Positions 9,172 through 18,545 of a stretch of 64,000 nt of DNA are shown here, in pieces (position 1 is the first letter of the stretch; every line of letters begins with the position of its first letter). Under the pieces are notes generated by a model. The model worked only from the letters and a program-made list of their open reading frames with translations, was not told the origin of the DNA and made no database searches. A program made the translations under genes and the position numbers. The DNA is from Sporocytophaga sp. (GTDB taxonomy: Bacteria; Bacteroidota; Bacteroidia; Cytophagales; Cytophagaceae), in the NCBI GenBank assembly GCA_024707265.1, contig JANQAB010000006.1, forward strand, positions 377,001 to 441,000. Direction: 5' to 3'.

Positions 9172-9235
9172 TTAGTGATCTTTTAAAATTCTTTTAAAAT
9201 AGTTGGGATATACGAATAAGTCCAAATTCAGAATT

Positions 9236-9273
9236 GTACATTGAATCAAAATTACAACCTTGATTCAATGTAC
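9236..9273. repeat. inverted repeat downstream of the M48 gene
   Basis: Perfect 13-bp arms (gtacattgaatca ... tgattcaatgtac) around a 12-nt loop, placed just after the stop of the M48 peptidase gene (9291, minus strand). There is no T run, so it could be an mRNA-stabilising stem, a weak terminator or a protein-binding site. Confidence 0.6.
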
Positions 9274-9290
9274 CTGTATCAACTTATTAA

Positions 9291-12200
9291 TTAATAAACA
9301 AAATATGGCCTCTCCGTAACAAACAGCATTTTATCTGCCTTCTCTTTCCAGCTTTTCGGTGACTTATCTCCTAAATAAACAGCTCCCAAAACGTAGGCAT
9401 ATCCTTTTGTCTGAATCGATAAGCTTTTAATAGTTTCTTCTGCAATTTCAGGAGCTTCTCCATTTTGGAGCGACTTTACAAATGCATCAAACTTATCAAA
9501 ATCAGATGATAAATAAGTTTGCAGGATAGTCATATAATGATTGATATCTTTACCTTTTCTTGCCAACAAGCCAATAGTTGGAGCTATACTATTCCTATTT
9601 AGTCCCTCTTCAGTACTTAATTGAAGAAACTCCTCTACAACTCCTTCAGAAGCTCCGTCTGATGCGGCTATCTGCCTGAGTGCATATGAATGATTAACTC
9701 CACTATTCCCTGAAACTTTTAATGCTTCATTAAGATACCCTTTAGACAAATTACTATAGATTAATGAAACGGAATCTTTCAAAGTGCCTGATTCCAGTTG
9801 AGCTATATAGTTCAGGTAATCTGAATTACAAGTATTTTCAATTTGTCCGTTATGGTTCAACTTATGTATCCTTGCAATGTCCACACATACGCTATTGAGA
9901 GAAGGTTCTTTATCAATGGCATTCCTCAAAGCCTTTTCCGCAAGTACCCAATTTTCCTGACTTGTAAGCGCATACCCTCCTGCTAGAGAAAGCCATGCAT
10001 TGCCAGGCCATTTCCTGTAACCATCTATAAATGCATTGTCTTGTTCCGGACCATCTTCCATGCAGCGTATTGCCAAGTAATACAGATCAGCATTTTCAGG
10101 ATCTTTCTTATATCTTGCCTCACAATCACGACAAACCTTTTTGGCCTGAACCTCAGAAACAACATCCTGCATACTTCTGAGAGTGATTACTTCACTTTTA
10201 TTTCTCTTTAACCTGGCAGCAAGTAAAGTATCTCCGTCTTTCATAGAAGACACTAAAGACAACCAGGAAACAATATTTTCTGATTTACTATCATCCCATA
10301 AAATATGATTTCTGATCAGATTCAAACTGTCTTTTTTGTCTCTGGCTAAAGATAAAACCGTTGCCGGGCTTACAATTCCCATAAGTATTGACTTTGAGAC
10401 AATAGATCCTTTCATCTTAATAGATTCGGGAGCGTCTTCAAATAAATAATCTGCATTAGATTTAAACCATCTTGGCGCTCCCAGCACATATTGCTGAGGT
10501 CCATCGTGGGGCATTATAGCATTGTTTGTTGTATAGTAAATGGTCAACTCCTGCATTGCAGCTGCTGAAGCAACGTTGTATACAAATGTCCCTCTTTCAC
10601 TATTGAGTTCTTCCTCAAATCGTTCTATAAGCGTTCCGTCTTCAGCCCTGGATTCTACTGTAAATTTACCATCCACCGAAATAGTGATTTTTTCATTGGA
10701 CATTGGTTCTAATTTTACATTATCATCAGCAATGGATACTGAAACAGGTGTTGACAGTCCGTTATATATGATCACGTCTGTTTCGGTTACAGAACGGCCG
10801 GCAAATAAAGCAACTCCTATAATGGATGCCGCTACTGAGAATCTAGCAATAGTGGGTATCAATCCGTCTGCTGAATAAAACCTATCCCATAAGTTCAGCT
10901 TAAGCTCGATTTTACTTTCATTACCATTTAATAAAATTGGATAAATATGTGATATATTTGGAGCTGAAGGAGCCACACCAGGGCTGACAGAAGTCAGATA
11001 TGCTGATGCCAGTTTTTCTTCTGCAAAAATCAATTCTTCCAATGCTGCGTCTTTCAGCCTATCCAGGCTATTCACTGCCAGATTTATCCAACCGTCCACT
11101 ACTCCGATCCAGCCATTAATATTTTCACTATTGGCATATCCAAGTTTAAATTCTTCGAGCATAGATGACCAGTTTTCCGAATTCATTCTGGCCAGCACCA
11201 AATCTCCGGGATTTACACACGAAGTATTATTATATACTACTTCAAGCGATTGGGTTATATTCCTGGCATCGCTTAATAATCTGTTCATTTCCGAAGATGA
11301 AACATTTCCATCTGCAAGAATTACTCTTAGCGTATTATCAAATACCCTTTTGTAATCTGCAATAATTGCAATAGAATGTTCTGAATAATGAATAAGACTT
11401 ACCAGGCCTTTCAGATAGTCTCCCCATGATGTATCAAAGCTTTCACCAATAATAAAATGAAGTGATCTGAGTTTCCGGTTGTATTGCAAAAATATTTGTT
11501 GTTGATCTTTTACTTCACTTTTAAGTCTGGAAATTAACTCAGGTAGCTCTTTTCTTTTTATTTTCTTTCCTTCATGCAGTATTACGCCACCTGGAGCATC
11601 ATAAACTTTATCATATAATGCCTGAAGCATTACAATTTCTTCATTTCTGTTCTCGAACAGTTCCAGTTCCTGCGTCAATGACTCAGGGTACAAATCCTCC
11701 AACAACTTGTGAATCTCTTCGTTCTTATATAGACCTGCAAAAAGTTCATCTACTTTCGTCACATCTCTCGCGAGAGGATACTTAAGATAATATCCCCGGT
11801 ATTTGGGATTATAGAAAACCTTATTATACCGTTTGTCAATTTCTTCAATAGCAAGCTCATTACTAATCTCTATTATCTGCTTGTCCTTAATTTCTATATT
11901 TTTGTAAAGATGTTTTGTCATCTTTTGCTTAAGTTCTTCCGCATCTTTAAATAATATCCAGGAGCTTCGTTCGTCGTTGGGAGCACTGATATAAAGACGC
12001 TTAGCATTTTCTTCCCTTTCAAAACCGGAAGGGTGTGTAGACCACATTTTAGGAGGACTTGCAAGATTTTTTTTAAAAATCCGTTGAGAAGAATCATTTT
12101 CGAAAACAGGAGGATTTCCATAATCCGGTTTATCAATTATGATACCTATTTTCTTTGTGAAATATTTCTGCAGGTTAAATACATCTTTGACGGCCTTCCC

Positions 12201-13106
12201 TTCATATAGTGCATCGACCCCATACTGAACTGCCTGATCCCATGCATTGTCTGCGGCTTCGAGTCTGTACAAACCATTTACAATGGCATCACTGCCTGTT
12301 AGTGAAACAGCAACAAGATCTGCATTAAATTCCATTTCCCTTGAAAGAGCCCTTTCTGCTAAAATCACAATGGTAAATAAAGTATCCATTAAGGATCTTA
12401 TTGCCCATACAAAAATACTTAAGATCCATCCTATCCATGCGATCCTCAGATCAACGCTCGAAATACCTTTAATCAATTTATCAAACCAATCTCTTGCCCC
12501 CACTATGTGAGACGCTATTTGTCTGGATATATAAACCCATCTTCCTACTGCCATTGTCTTTTGAGCAAAGTGCCCGAACTCATGAGCCAGAACGGCCTTA
12601 AATTCATTAAGGGTAAGAGCATTTACCAGACCTAAACCTATCTCCAGATTTTTTTTGGTTGGAAATACAAGATTGATAATAGAAAGATCATAAAAAACCG
12701 AAGCATTTACTCTAGGAGATAAATATACGCGGTGAGGTCTTGGCGCCCCTGCGTTATCAGCTACCTCGTTTATAAATTTAAACAGCTCTGGCTCCTGCTT
12801 TGCGGTTATTTCAAAATCATCTCCCTTATCAAACCTCTTGATAAAAAATAAGGCTTTGGTTAAAAAGAGCGCGAGAAATGCCATTACAACTCCGACTATT
12901 AAATTCAGGAAGGGATTACTTCCTGTTCCCATGTTCAGGAAAGATTTTACCGAAGTGGAAGCAAAAAAGTATATGAGCCAAAAATAAAGTAATACGAACA
13001 AACACAAACCTCCAAGGGCAAGCCATGCGTGAAGTCTGTACTTAGATGTCGGTTTAGTGAGATTTTCAGGCACAGACTCCGGGCCTTTGGGATACAGTAT
13101 TTCCAT
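9291..13106 (-). CDS. M48-family membrane metallopeptidase with long C-terminal extension
   Basis: Membrane-bound zinc peptidase related to HtpX/Ste24, 1271 residues against ~300-700 usual for the family. Two membrane segments (about 27-50 and 66-90) precede the catalytic core: 'VLAHEFGHFAQ' carries the HExxH zinc ligands (first His near residue 175), and 'LSREMEFNADLVAVSL' supplies the third ligand Glu. Two further hydrophobic stretches (~215-245) follow the active site as in M48 enzymes. From ~400 the protein is a helical region, then a possible membrane segment near 'FSVAASIIGVALFAG', a beta-rich part, and a C-terminal helical-repeat (TPR-like) region of ~350 residues ('AEKALRNAIDKEPSLNSVCVD'). 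Membrane-protein quality control is the family role; the extension may recruit substrates (inference). Confidence 0.85.
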   Translation of the reverse strand: MEILYPKGPESVPENLTKPTSKYRLHAWLALGGLCLFVLLYFWLIYFFASTSVKSFLNMGTGSNPFLNLIVGVVMAFLALFLTKALFFIKRFDKGDDFEITAKQEPELFKFINEVADNAGAPRPHRVYLSPRVNASVFYDLSIINLVFPTKKNLEIGLGLVNALTLNEFKAVLAHEFGHFAQKTMAVGRWVYISRQIASHIVGARDWFDKLIKGISSVDLRIAWIGWILSIFVWAIRSLMDTLFTIVILAERALSREMEFNADLVAVSLTGSDAIVNGLYRLEAADNAWDQAVQYGVDALYEGKAVKDVFNLQKYFTKKIGIIIDKPDYGNPPVFENDSSQRIFKKNLASPPKMWSTHPSGFEREENAKRLYISAPNDERSSWILFKDAEELKQKMTKHLYKNIEIKDKQIIEISNELAIEEIDKRYNKVFYNPKYRGYYLKYPLARDVTKVDELFAGLYKNEEIHKLLEDLYPESLTQELELFENRNEEIVMLQALYDKVYDAPGGVILHEGKKIKRKELPELISRLKSEVKDQQQIFLQYNRKLRSLHFIIGESFDTSWGDYLKGLVSLIHYSEHSIAIIADYKRVFDNTLRVILADGNVSSSEMNRLLSDARNITQSLEVVYNNTSCVNPGDLVLARMNSENWSSMLEEFKLGYANSENINGWIGVVDGWINLAVNSLDRLKDAALEELIFAEEKLASAYLTSVSPGVAPSAPNISHIYPILLNGNESKIELKLNLWDRFYSADGLIPTIARFSVAASIIGVALFAGRSVTETDVIIYNGLSTPVSVSIADDNVKLEPMSNEKITISVDGKFTVESRAEDGTLIERFEEELNSERGTFVYNVASAAAMQELTIYYTTNNAIMPHDGPQQYVLGAPRWFKSNADYLFEDAPESIKMKGSIVSKSILMGIVSPATVLSLARDKKDSLNLIRNHILWDDSKSENIVSWLSLVSSMKDGDTLLAARLKRNKSEVITLRSMQDVVSEVQAKKVCRDCEARYKKDPENADLYYLAIRCMEDGPEQDNAFIDGYRKWPGNAWLSLAGGYALTSQENWVLAEKALRNAIDKEPSLNSVCVDIARIHKLNHNGQIENTCNSDYLNYIAQLESGTLKDSVSLIYSNLSKGYLNEALKVSGNSGVNHSYALRQIAASDGASEGVVEEFLQLSTEEGLNRNSIAPTIGLLARKGKDINHYMTILQTYLSSDFDKFDAFVKSLQNGEAPEIAEETIKSLSIQTKGYAYVLGAVYLGDKSPKSWKEKADKMLFVTERPYFVY

Positions 13107-13522
13107 GATTATAGGTTATGATTATGGTAAAAGTCACATTGAATATTAACCGCTATTATTGTAAAAATAAAATGCACATAAATAATAAACTAAATTTACC
13201 AAAAATACGAGGTAAAACACCTGAAGTTTGGAAATTTAGCAACTTTTGATCAAGGGAATTGGGTTTCAAATCCTTCCATTATACTTTCAATTACTATTTT
13301 CTATATTCTTTCCCTTAAAATAGCACCTAATCTATATATTCGAGGCACCTTTAAACTTCCAAAGGAGACTTAGATTTTTTAATTCCTAAAAAATTAAGAC
13401 TTAATCAAAACTATTGCACAGAAAAAATTGGCTATAGCTAAAACATTTTTGCAAACCTAACTATATTAAAAATTAAGCTATACAGAAAAATATTCTTAAT
13501 AATACAAAATTCCAAAAATAAT
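13107..13522. other. 416-bp intergenic region
   Basis: Very AT-rich stretch between the histidine kinase stop and the M48 start, both minus strand. It must hold the M48 promoter, but I find no clear TAnnTTTG element and no gene. Confidence 0.4.
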
Positions 13523-14332
13523 CTAGAAAATAATCCTGAAAGTCGATCCATTATCCGGCTCACTTTCCACTTCAATACTTCCTCCCGTGTTTTCAATCAT
13601 TTTCTTCACGATATAAAGTCCCACTCCTGTCCCTTCTACGTGTGTATGCAGCCTTTTAAACATCTGGAACAATTTGCGTTGCTGCCTTTCATCTAACCCA
13701 AGACCATTATCTTTAAATGAAAGCATAATTCTTCCATCATCTGACCTACCTGTCTTTATATGAATCACGGGATCCTGTTCACTTCTGTATTTTATTGCAT
13801 TGCTTAGAAGATTGTATATAATGCTTCTTAAATTCTTTTTAGAATAATGAATTGAAGGTATCTGAAGATCTTCAATAAATGTAACGTTATCCTTTTTAAT
13901 CTGCTCCCTGTAATCCTGTTCAAAATCGTTAATAATGCTCTTAAATGACACTTCTTCCGCAGCATCATTTACACCTCTTTGAATTCTGCTGATTTCTGTT
14001 AACTCCTCTATAGTGATTTTTAGTCTTTCGATGGAAGTTTTTATCATCTCAATAAGAGACTGCTGTTCTTGAGATTTACTTCCTTTATACCATTCAAATA
14101 CAATATCGACCAAAGCCTCCATATTGATGATCGGAGCTTTCAGATCGTGAGATGCTGTATAAATAAAATTGTCAAGATCATTATTAATCCTTACTAATTC
14201 AGAATTTTTGTTTTCCAGTTTTTTTTCATACTCAATTCTTTCTGTAAGATCAATCCCCATAATTACTACTCCCCTTACCTTATTGTCAAATATATCAGGA
14301 ATAAAATTGAGGTTGATTGTCTTCGATACCAT
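13523..14332 (-). CDS. sensor histidine kinase, catalytic part (frameshifted from 14349-15830)
   Basis: The C-terminal 269 residues of a two-component sensor. They begin inside a PAS domain (last strands 'INLNFIPD ... VVIMGIDLTERIEYEKKL'), followed by a coiled linker, the dimerisation/phosphoacceptor helix with H-box 'TASHDLKAPI', the N-box 'NLLSNAIKYRS', the G1 box 'DNGLGLD' and the G2 box 'GTGVGLYIVKKM', ending 'NGSTFRIIF'. All kinase motifs are intact. The apparent start ATG falls in the middle of the PAS fold, so this is not a separate gene. Removing one A from the coding-strand A5 run (plus T5 at 14369-14373) joins it to 14349-15830 as a 768-residue protein. No response regulator is adjacent. 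Confidence 0.85.
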   Translation of the reverse strand: MVSKTINLNFIPDIFDNKVRGVVIMGIDLTERIEYEKKLENKNSELVRINNDLDNFIYTASHDLKAPIINMEALVDIVFEWYKGSKSQEQQSLIEMIKTSIERLKITIEELTEISRIQRGVNDAAEEVSFKSIINDFEQDYREQIKKDNVTFIEDLQIPSIHYSKKNLRSIIYNLLSNAIKYRSEQDPVIHIKTGRSDDGRIMLSFKDNGLGLDERQQRKLFQMFKRLHTHVEGTGVGLYIVKKMIENTGGSIEVESEPDNGSTFRIIF

Positions 14333-14348
14333 GCTTTTCAGCTTTAAT

Positions 14349-15830
14349 TCAATTTCTGCGGAAGTTTCTTTTTCCGGATAATGATCCGCTCAGCAAATCA
14401 TGAAAAATATTATACGTCTCTTTATCCATCCCATCCTGAATTACTAATCCTTCTATACCATCAGAGACATTTCTGATCTTCTTAAAATTTTGGTTGGCAA
14501 ACTGGCAGATGCCATCTTTATTGATATAGGCTATCATTGCAGGTATTGCATTGGTTATAAGGCTCAGCTGGATTTCTCTCTTTTTCAACTCCTTGGTTCT
14601 TTCTCTAATTTTTTCTTCCAGATTCTGATTTGCCGCTTTTAATTCATCCTGAATCTCCTTAAGTTCTGTTATATCTCTTGAAATGGCAAGGATATGTGTC
14701 ACATTGCCATCAGCATCTCTTTGAAAAGGTATTTCCCTTGATGCTGTCCAATTCCACTTCCCGGTTTTTGGGTCTTTCACACTAAATTCAAATGTAGTGA
14801 TTTCATCATCTTTTAGTTTTTTATACTTATCATATCTGGCTTTTATTGCTGCATTTTCATCCGGATGTAAAACTCCCCATTCCGTAAGCATATCAGCAGT
14901 AACTCCCAAATATTTTTCCGGCTCCCGATTAATATAGACAACTGCTCCGGATTCCAATTCAACAATAAAAATAGAATCAGGTGTAGTCTCCGCTACCTTC
15001 TGACTGAACAACTGACTCTCCTTTAGTTTCTCCTCCACCATCTTTCTTTCAGTGATGTCCATAACGATTCCGACAATCTGACTTACAATACCATTTTTAT
15101 CTCTTCTGAAAACCTTTTCTCTGGAATAAAACCATTTATATTCCCCATTTACATCCCTTATTCTATAGTCCATCGACCTTACTTCACCATCTTCTGCATT
15201 TTTAAATCCTTCAAAATAGTCTTCTATCATCTGTACATCGTCGGGGTGTATTAACTCTGATACAATTGATATCCCCATACCTTTCATCTGATCTGGATTA
15301 TAACCCAGAGATTCATTCAATTCCTTGTTTGAATAGATATTTCTTTTTTCATTGATATCATACACATAGAGTTTATTTGGGCTTGCTGCCGCAAGGTTTT
15401 GTATAAAATACCTATCTTTTTCCATTGCTTTAGCTTGATCATTCCAATAACCCTTTGTACTATCTGACAAAAAATTACTCAGAAATTTCAGAATTTTAGG
15501 AGCTAAAAGATATAAGGCATAAATCACCCCCAATGAAGCAACCGAAGTAATTGCCCTTACAATAAACTCCAGTTTATAATTTGGATTCCAAATTGTGATT
15601 ATATCGATAAGATGACTAATTCCACTGCCTGCAAAGAAAAGAAAGATGAGCAGAACCAACCAGTTTTTTATTAAGCTTCTTCTATTCCAAAGAATATACC
15701 CAATAGCAAAAGAGATAATTAAAAAAACAAAGGAAGTGATCGCATCAAAAACTATATTGATCCAAATAGTATCAGGTTTCCCTAAGAAAAATTGAGCAAT
15801 CCTCCCGAAAAGCAAACTTAATAAGGTCAT
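14349..15830 (-). CDS. PAS-domain sensor kinase, N-terminal sensor part with ethylene-receptor-like membrane domain (frameshifted)
   Basis: Sensor half of a histidine kinase. The first ~125 residues are three membrane helices. The second ends in 'AGSGISHLIDIITIWNPNY', which resembles the Cys-Gly-x-x-His copper/ethylene site of plant and bacterial ethylene-receptor-type domains, but serine 69 stands where the ligand cysteine is expected (His73 is kept). PAS domains follow at ~140-265 and ~272-395 ('DITERK', 'DITELK' ends), then a coiled linker 'NLEEKIRERTKELKKRE' and a third PAS domain from ~410 that is cut off by the frameshift ('GSLSGKRNFRRN'). In the next frame it continues 'KETSAEIELKLKSMVSK' into the kinase core at 13523-14332. 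The N-terminal start fits the first membrane helix. Confidence 0.85.
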   Translation of the reverse strand: MTLLSLLFGRIAQFFLGKPDTIWINIVFDAITSFVFLIISFAIGYILWNRRSLIKNWLVLLIFLFFAGSGISHLIDIITIWNPNYKLEFIVRAITSVASLGVIYALYLLAPKILKFLSNFLSDSTKGYWNDQAKAMEKDRYFIQNLAAASPNKLYVYDINEKRNIYSNKELNESLGYNPDQMKGMGISIVSELIHPDDVQMIEDYFEGFKNAEDGEVRSMDYRIRDVNGEYKWFYSREKVFRRDKNGIVSQIVGIVMDITERKMVEEKLKESQLFSQKVAETTPDSIFIVELESGAVVYINREPEKYLGVTADMLTEWGVLHPDENAAIKARYDKYKKLKDDEITTFEFSVKDPKTGKWNWTASREIPFQRDADGNVTHILAISRDITELKEIQDELKAANQNLEEKIRERTKELKKREIQLSLITNAIPAMIAYINKDGICQFANQNFKKIRNVSDGIEGLVIQDGMDKETYNIFHDLLSGSLSGKRNFRRN

Positions 15831-16527
15831 TAACGATAGGGTATTAAAACAAAAAACTTAGCACTTACCTAATTGTTGGGAAATTACACTCCGCGAGTCG
15901 AATAATTTTATCTTTAAGATCAGTGCTTTAAACTCCCGCAACGTAAATAATTCCCTAAAGTTATTTTTCCATCCGAATTAAATATTTGCGCCCTAATGTA
16001 ATGTTCATTTTATAAAAAAAGAGATATTTCAGAAAATAGAAAAAATGTCATATTGATGAATCTTTTGTTGGAGCAAGCTTGCTCCATAAACAAAATTTAA
16101 CTTAGGAGAATTATGAACAACCATTACGAGGAATGTGGAGATAGGTAAATTTATGTTATGTAGACCTGGATAAAAGATTAAGGATACACATCTAAAAAAA
16201 GGTAAAACTCTGGTAAGCATTGAAACAATGATTACCAGAGACTGAAATAAAAGTATAAGCAAAGTCCCTTGCAAATTAATACAGATATACTCCTGCAAAG
16301 ACTTCAAAGATTTACATCTTTTAGTATGAATTTAAAAGGCTGGATAAAGTTTTACAATTGCTACAACATTTTATCGGAATACAAAAGGTAAAGCCATCCA
16401 ATGTTTACGATCAGTAATTCTAAGCATTAACTCAAGCTATCCCAAATGATACATTAGCCAATATTGACTTTATTTAACCTGATATTTCATTTTCCATTCA
16501 TTCAATTATTCCTTTTTAAAGCAGTGG
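15831..16527. other. 697-bp intergenic region
   Basis: AT-rich DNA between the sensor kinase start and the KMO-like gene stop. It contains a perfect 16-bp palindrome at 16070-16085. A 92-codon minus-strand open frame (16029-16307) has low-complexity hydrophobic content and no homology I recognise, so I do not call it a gene. Confidence 0.45.
16070..16085. repeat. 16-bp perfect palindrome
   Basis: ggagcaagcttgctcc, self-complementary without a loop, noticeably richer in G and C than its surroundings. It could be an operator or a recombination/restriction-type site; no partner copy was noticed. Confidence 0.5.
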
Positions 16528-17859
16528 TTAATGACTGATAACCGGTAAACCATTTTCTTCAACATCAACACCCTGTCCATATTTTTCAACTATCTGGCTG
16601 AACGGTTTATTCGTGAATGCAACCTGGAAATATTCTGTTTCGTATTCCCCATTCGATTGCTTCATAGCCTCATGTGCCTGATTCCATTTCTCGTCAAAAT
16701 CTTTGTTATGGCACTTTCTAAGCTTCTTATAATTTCTGTTAGCCATAGCTTTCATCGCTTCAGTGTCTGTAATTCTCCTTTCTGTGAAATGAGAAATGGC
16801 TTTGCCAATATCACCTCCAAACTCGTCGATAAGATGTGCGAATACCCTCACACTTTCTATACAAGTATTCATACCCATTGCATAAAAAGGAGGCATAGCA
16901 TGAGCTGCATCTCCTACCAGCAATATCTGATTCTGGAAATTCCAATTGTTGCATTTTACCTCAGAAATCTTTGATTCTGGATTGCTGTTAAACTCATGTA
17001 TAAACTGATCTTTGTCAATAAATGAAAGAAACTGACAGTTTTCCTGCACAAACTCAAACAACTTCTCATTATCCTTCAATTTATTTACTTCAGATGATTC
17101 TGTATAGAACAACGTACCATTAAAGCCCTTTTTACCATCTGGCAGGGCTACAAACAACAGCTCGGCTATATTCCATATGTGTACATAATTCGGATCCAGC
17201 ACATACTCACCATTCCTCGGAGGAATATAAATCTCCTTGAATCTGTAATCCAGAGTAGAAAGCGTTGCATTTACCAACCCCTGATCCACCAACTGCTGTC
17301 TGACACAGGAAAAAGTACCATCACAGCCAAACAGATATTCATATTTAACAGCTTTCTCAGGGCTATTGCTATTATCCTGGTCATCTAGACTAAAATTGTT
17401 ATTGGTGCTAAATGTTATCGTCTTGTCATCTACATTAATTTTATCCAGTTTATGTCCATAAAAGAACTCTACATTGCCTGTTTTCAAACAAGCGTCCATC
17501 AGGAAAAAATTAAAATGTTTTCTGTTGACTGTATATATGGCCTCTCTGTTAGCACCATAAAATTGAGAGTATGCCTGACCGTTTCTTAAATGCACAGCAC
17601 GTCCATATTTAGGTACCAGCAATGACTTGTAACTATCATACAAATCCAGATCTTTAAGAGTAGTAATTCCTCTTTCACTGATTGACATCCCTACTGTCCT
17701 TTTTTTGATTTCATTGTTATTTATAAGGTTCATTCTTTTTTCATAAACCTGTACCTTATAACCCTTCTTCGCCAAATACAAAGCCAAAGTACAACCACTT
17801 ATGCCTGCCCCAATTACAACAACAGACTTATTTTCTAAATAATCAATATTCGTTTTCAC
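16528..17859 (-). CDS. FAD-dependent monooxygenase, kynurenine 3-monooxygenase-like
   Basis: A 443-residue flavoprotein hydroxylase. The FAD-binding Rossmann motif G17-x-G-x-x-G is in 'VVVIGAGISGCTLALYLA', the DG motif in 'LFGCDGTFSCVRQQL', and the GD motif in 'LLVGDAAHAMPPFYAMGMN'. Several segments fit kynurenine 3-monooxygenase rather than generic hydroxylases: 'RTVGMSISERGITTLKDLDL', 'PKYGRAVHLRNG', 'YTVNRKHFNFFLMDAC' and 'FKEIYIPPRNGEYVLDPN'. KMO uses NADPH and O2 to make 3-hydroxykynurenine. No other kynurenine-pathway gene is in the window, so a tailoring role in the nearby NRPS region is possible (inference). The family's C-terminal membrane segment is not obvious here; the protein ends 'GVDVEENGLPVISH'. 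Confidence 0.8.
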   Translation of the reverse strand: MKTNIDYLENKSVVVIGAGISGCTLALYLAKKGYKVQVYEKRMNLINNNEIKKRTVGMSISERGITTLKDLDLYDSYKSLLVPKYGRAVHLRNGQAYSQFYGANREAIYTVNRKHFNFFLMDACLKTGNVEFFYGHKLDKINVDDKTITFSTNNNFSLDDQDNSNSPEKAVKYEYLFGCDGTFSCVRQQLVDQGLVNATLSTLDYRFKEIYIPPRNGEYVLDPNYVHIWNIAELLFVALPDGKKGFNGTLFYTESSEVNKLKDNEKLFEFVQENCQFLSFIDKDQFIHEFNSNPESKISEVKCNNWNFQNQILLVGDAAHAMPPFYAMGMNTCIESVRVFAHLIDEFGGDIGKAISHFTERRITDTEAMKAMANRNYKKLRKCHNKDFDEKWNQAHEAMKQSNGEYETEYFQVAFTNKPFSQIVEKYGQGVDVEENGLPVISH

Positions 17860-18191
17860 GTACTTAAATAATTTGCTTATATATATAAGGCTAACAAGCG
17901 AACTCGTAGGAACTGTTTAAAAAATCAAAAAAAACAAAAAGGATAAGGGGAAATCATTAGATAAAACTGCGATAAAATTACCTCATGAATTATAAAATCA
18001 TATAGCACTATTATTTAAAATCAAATAGCAATTACTGAAAAGGTAATTCAATGAATAATCTTGAAAAATTATTATACAATTGAGCACTTAAAATAAACAT
18101 AAAACTGGCAAGAAATAAAAAGCCCTTCCGACTTCAAATTCGAAAGGGCAATTATACCTACAATCTACCCTAGTTGTTCCTTCAACGCATA
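17860..18191. other. 332-bp intergenic region
   Basis: AT-rich spacer between the small membrane protein stop and the KMO-like start. It contains the hairpin terminator at 18121-18149; otherwise no feature is seen. Confidence 0.45.
18121..18149 (-). terminator. hairpin terminator
   Basis: Stem 'gcccttccga' with 'tcgaaagggc' (one mismatch), followed on the minus strand by a T5 tail. It ends the transcript of the small membrane-protein gene at 18192-18545, making the KMO-like gene a separate unit. Confidence 0.75.
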
Positions 18192-18545
18192 TCAGGACTG
18201 ACCTACCGGCTGGCTCACAGACTGACTGCTTGCAGGCTGAAGCGAATTTAATACATCCTGGGTTACGTCTTTACCACCCGTCAAATTTATGTATAATGAA
18301 CCTATGCTATAAATAGGTCCCCAGGGAATTCCCCACCATCCTAAAACCAATGTTAATAGTGTAAAACCAATACTGTTTTTAATAGTTGACTCACCAGGTC
18401 TGACAAAATAAATATCACTTGAGCGTCTAAAAGTCATTACCACAATTGAAATGCAATATTGAAAAGTAACGAATTTTGCTCCATTACTTAATTCTCTTTC
18501 AATATCACTTCCTGATAATCCTTGAATGTTTTTGATGTTGGCCAT
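18192..18545 (-). CDS. hypothetical small membrane protein
   Basis: A 117-residue protein. It starts with 'MANIKNIQGLSGSDIERELSNG', has a hydrophobic segment 'FQYCISIVVMTF', a motif 'RSSDIYFVRPGES', then a second hydrophobic region 'FTLLTLVLGWWGIPWGPIY'. The tail is Ser/Gln-rich. The compact 'WWGxPWGPIY' pattern looks conserved rather than random and I believe similar small proteins occur in other bacteria, but I know no function. It has its own terminator downstream (18121-18149). Membrane association is inferred. Confidence 0.65.
   Translation of the reverse strand: MANIKNIQGLSGSDIERELSNGAKFVTFQYCISIVVMTFRRSSDIYFVRPGESTIKNSIGFTLLTLVLGWWGIPWGPIYSIGSLYINLTGGKDVTQDVLNSLQPASSQSVSQPVGQS

Noticed and set aside
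16029..16307. 92-codon minus-strand open frame
   Set aside because: Hydrophobic low-complexity translation of AT-rich DNA; no conserved pattern, and it spans the palindrome at 16070.
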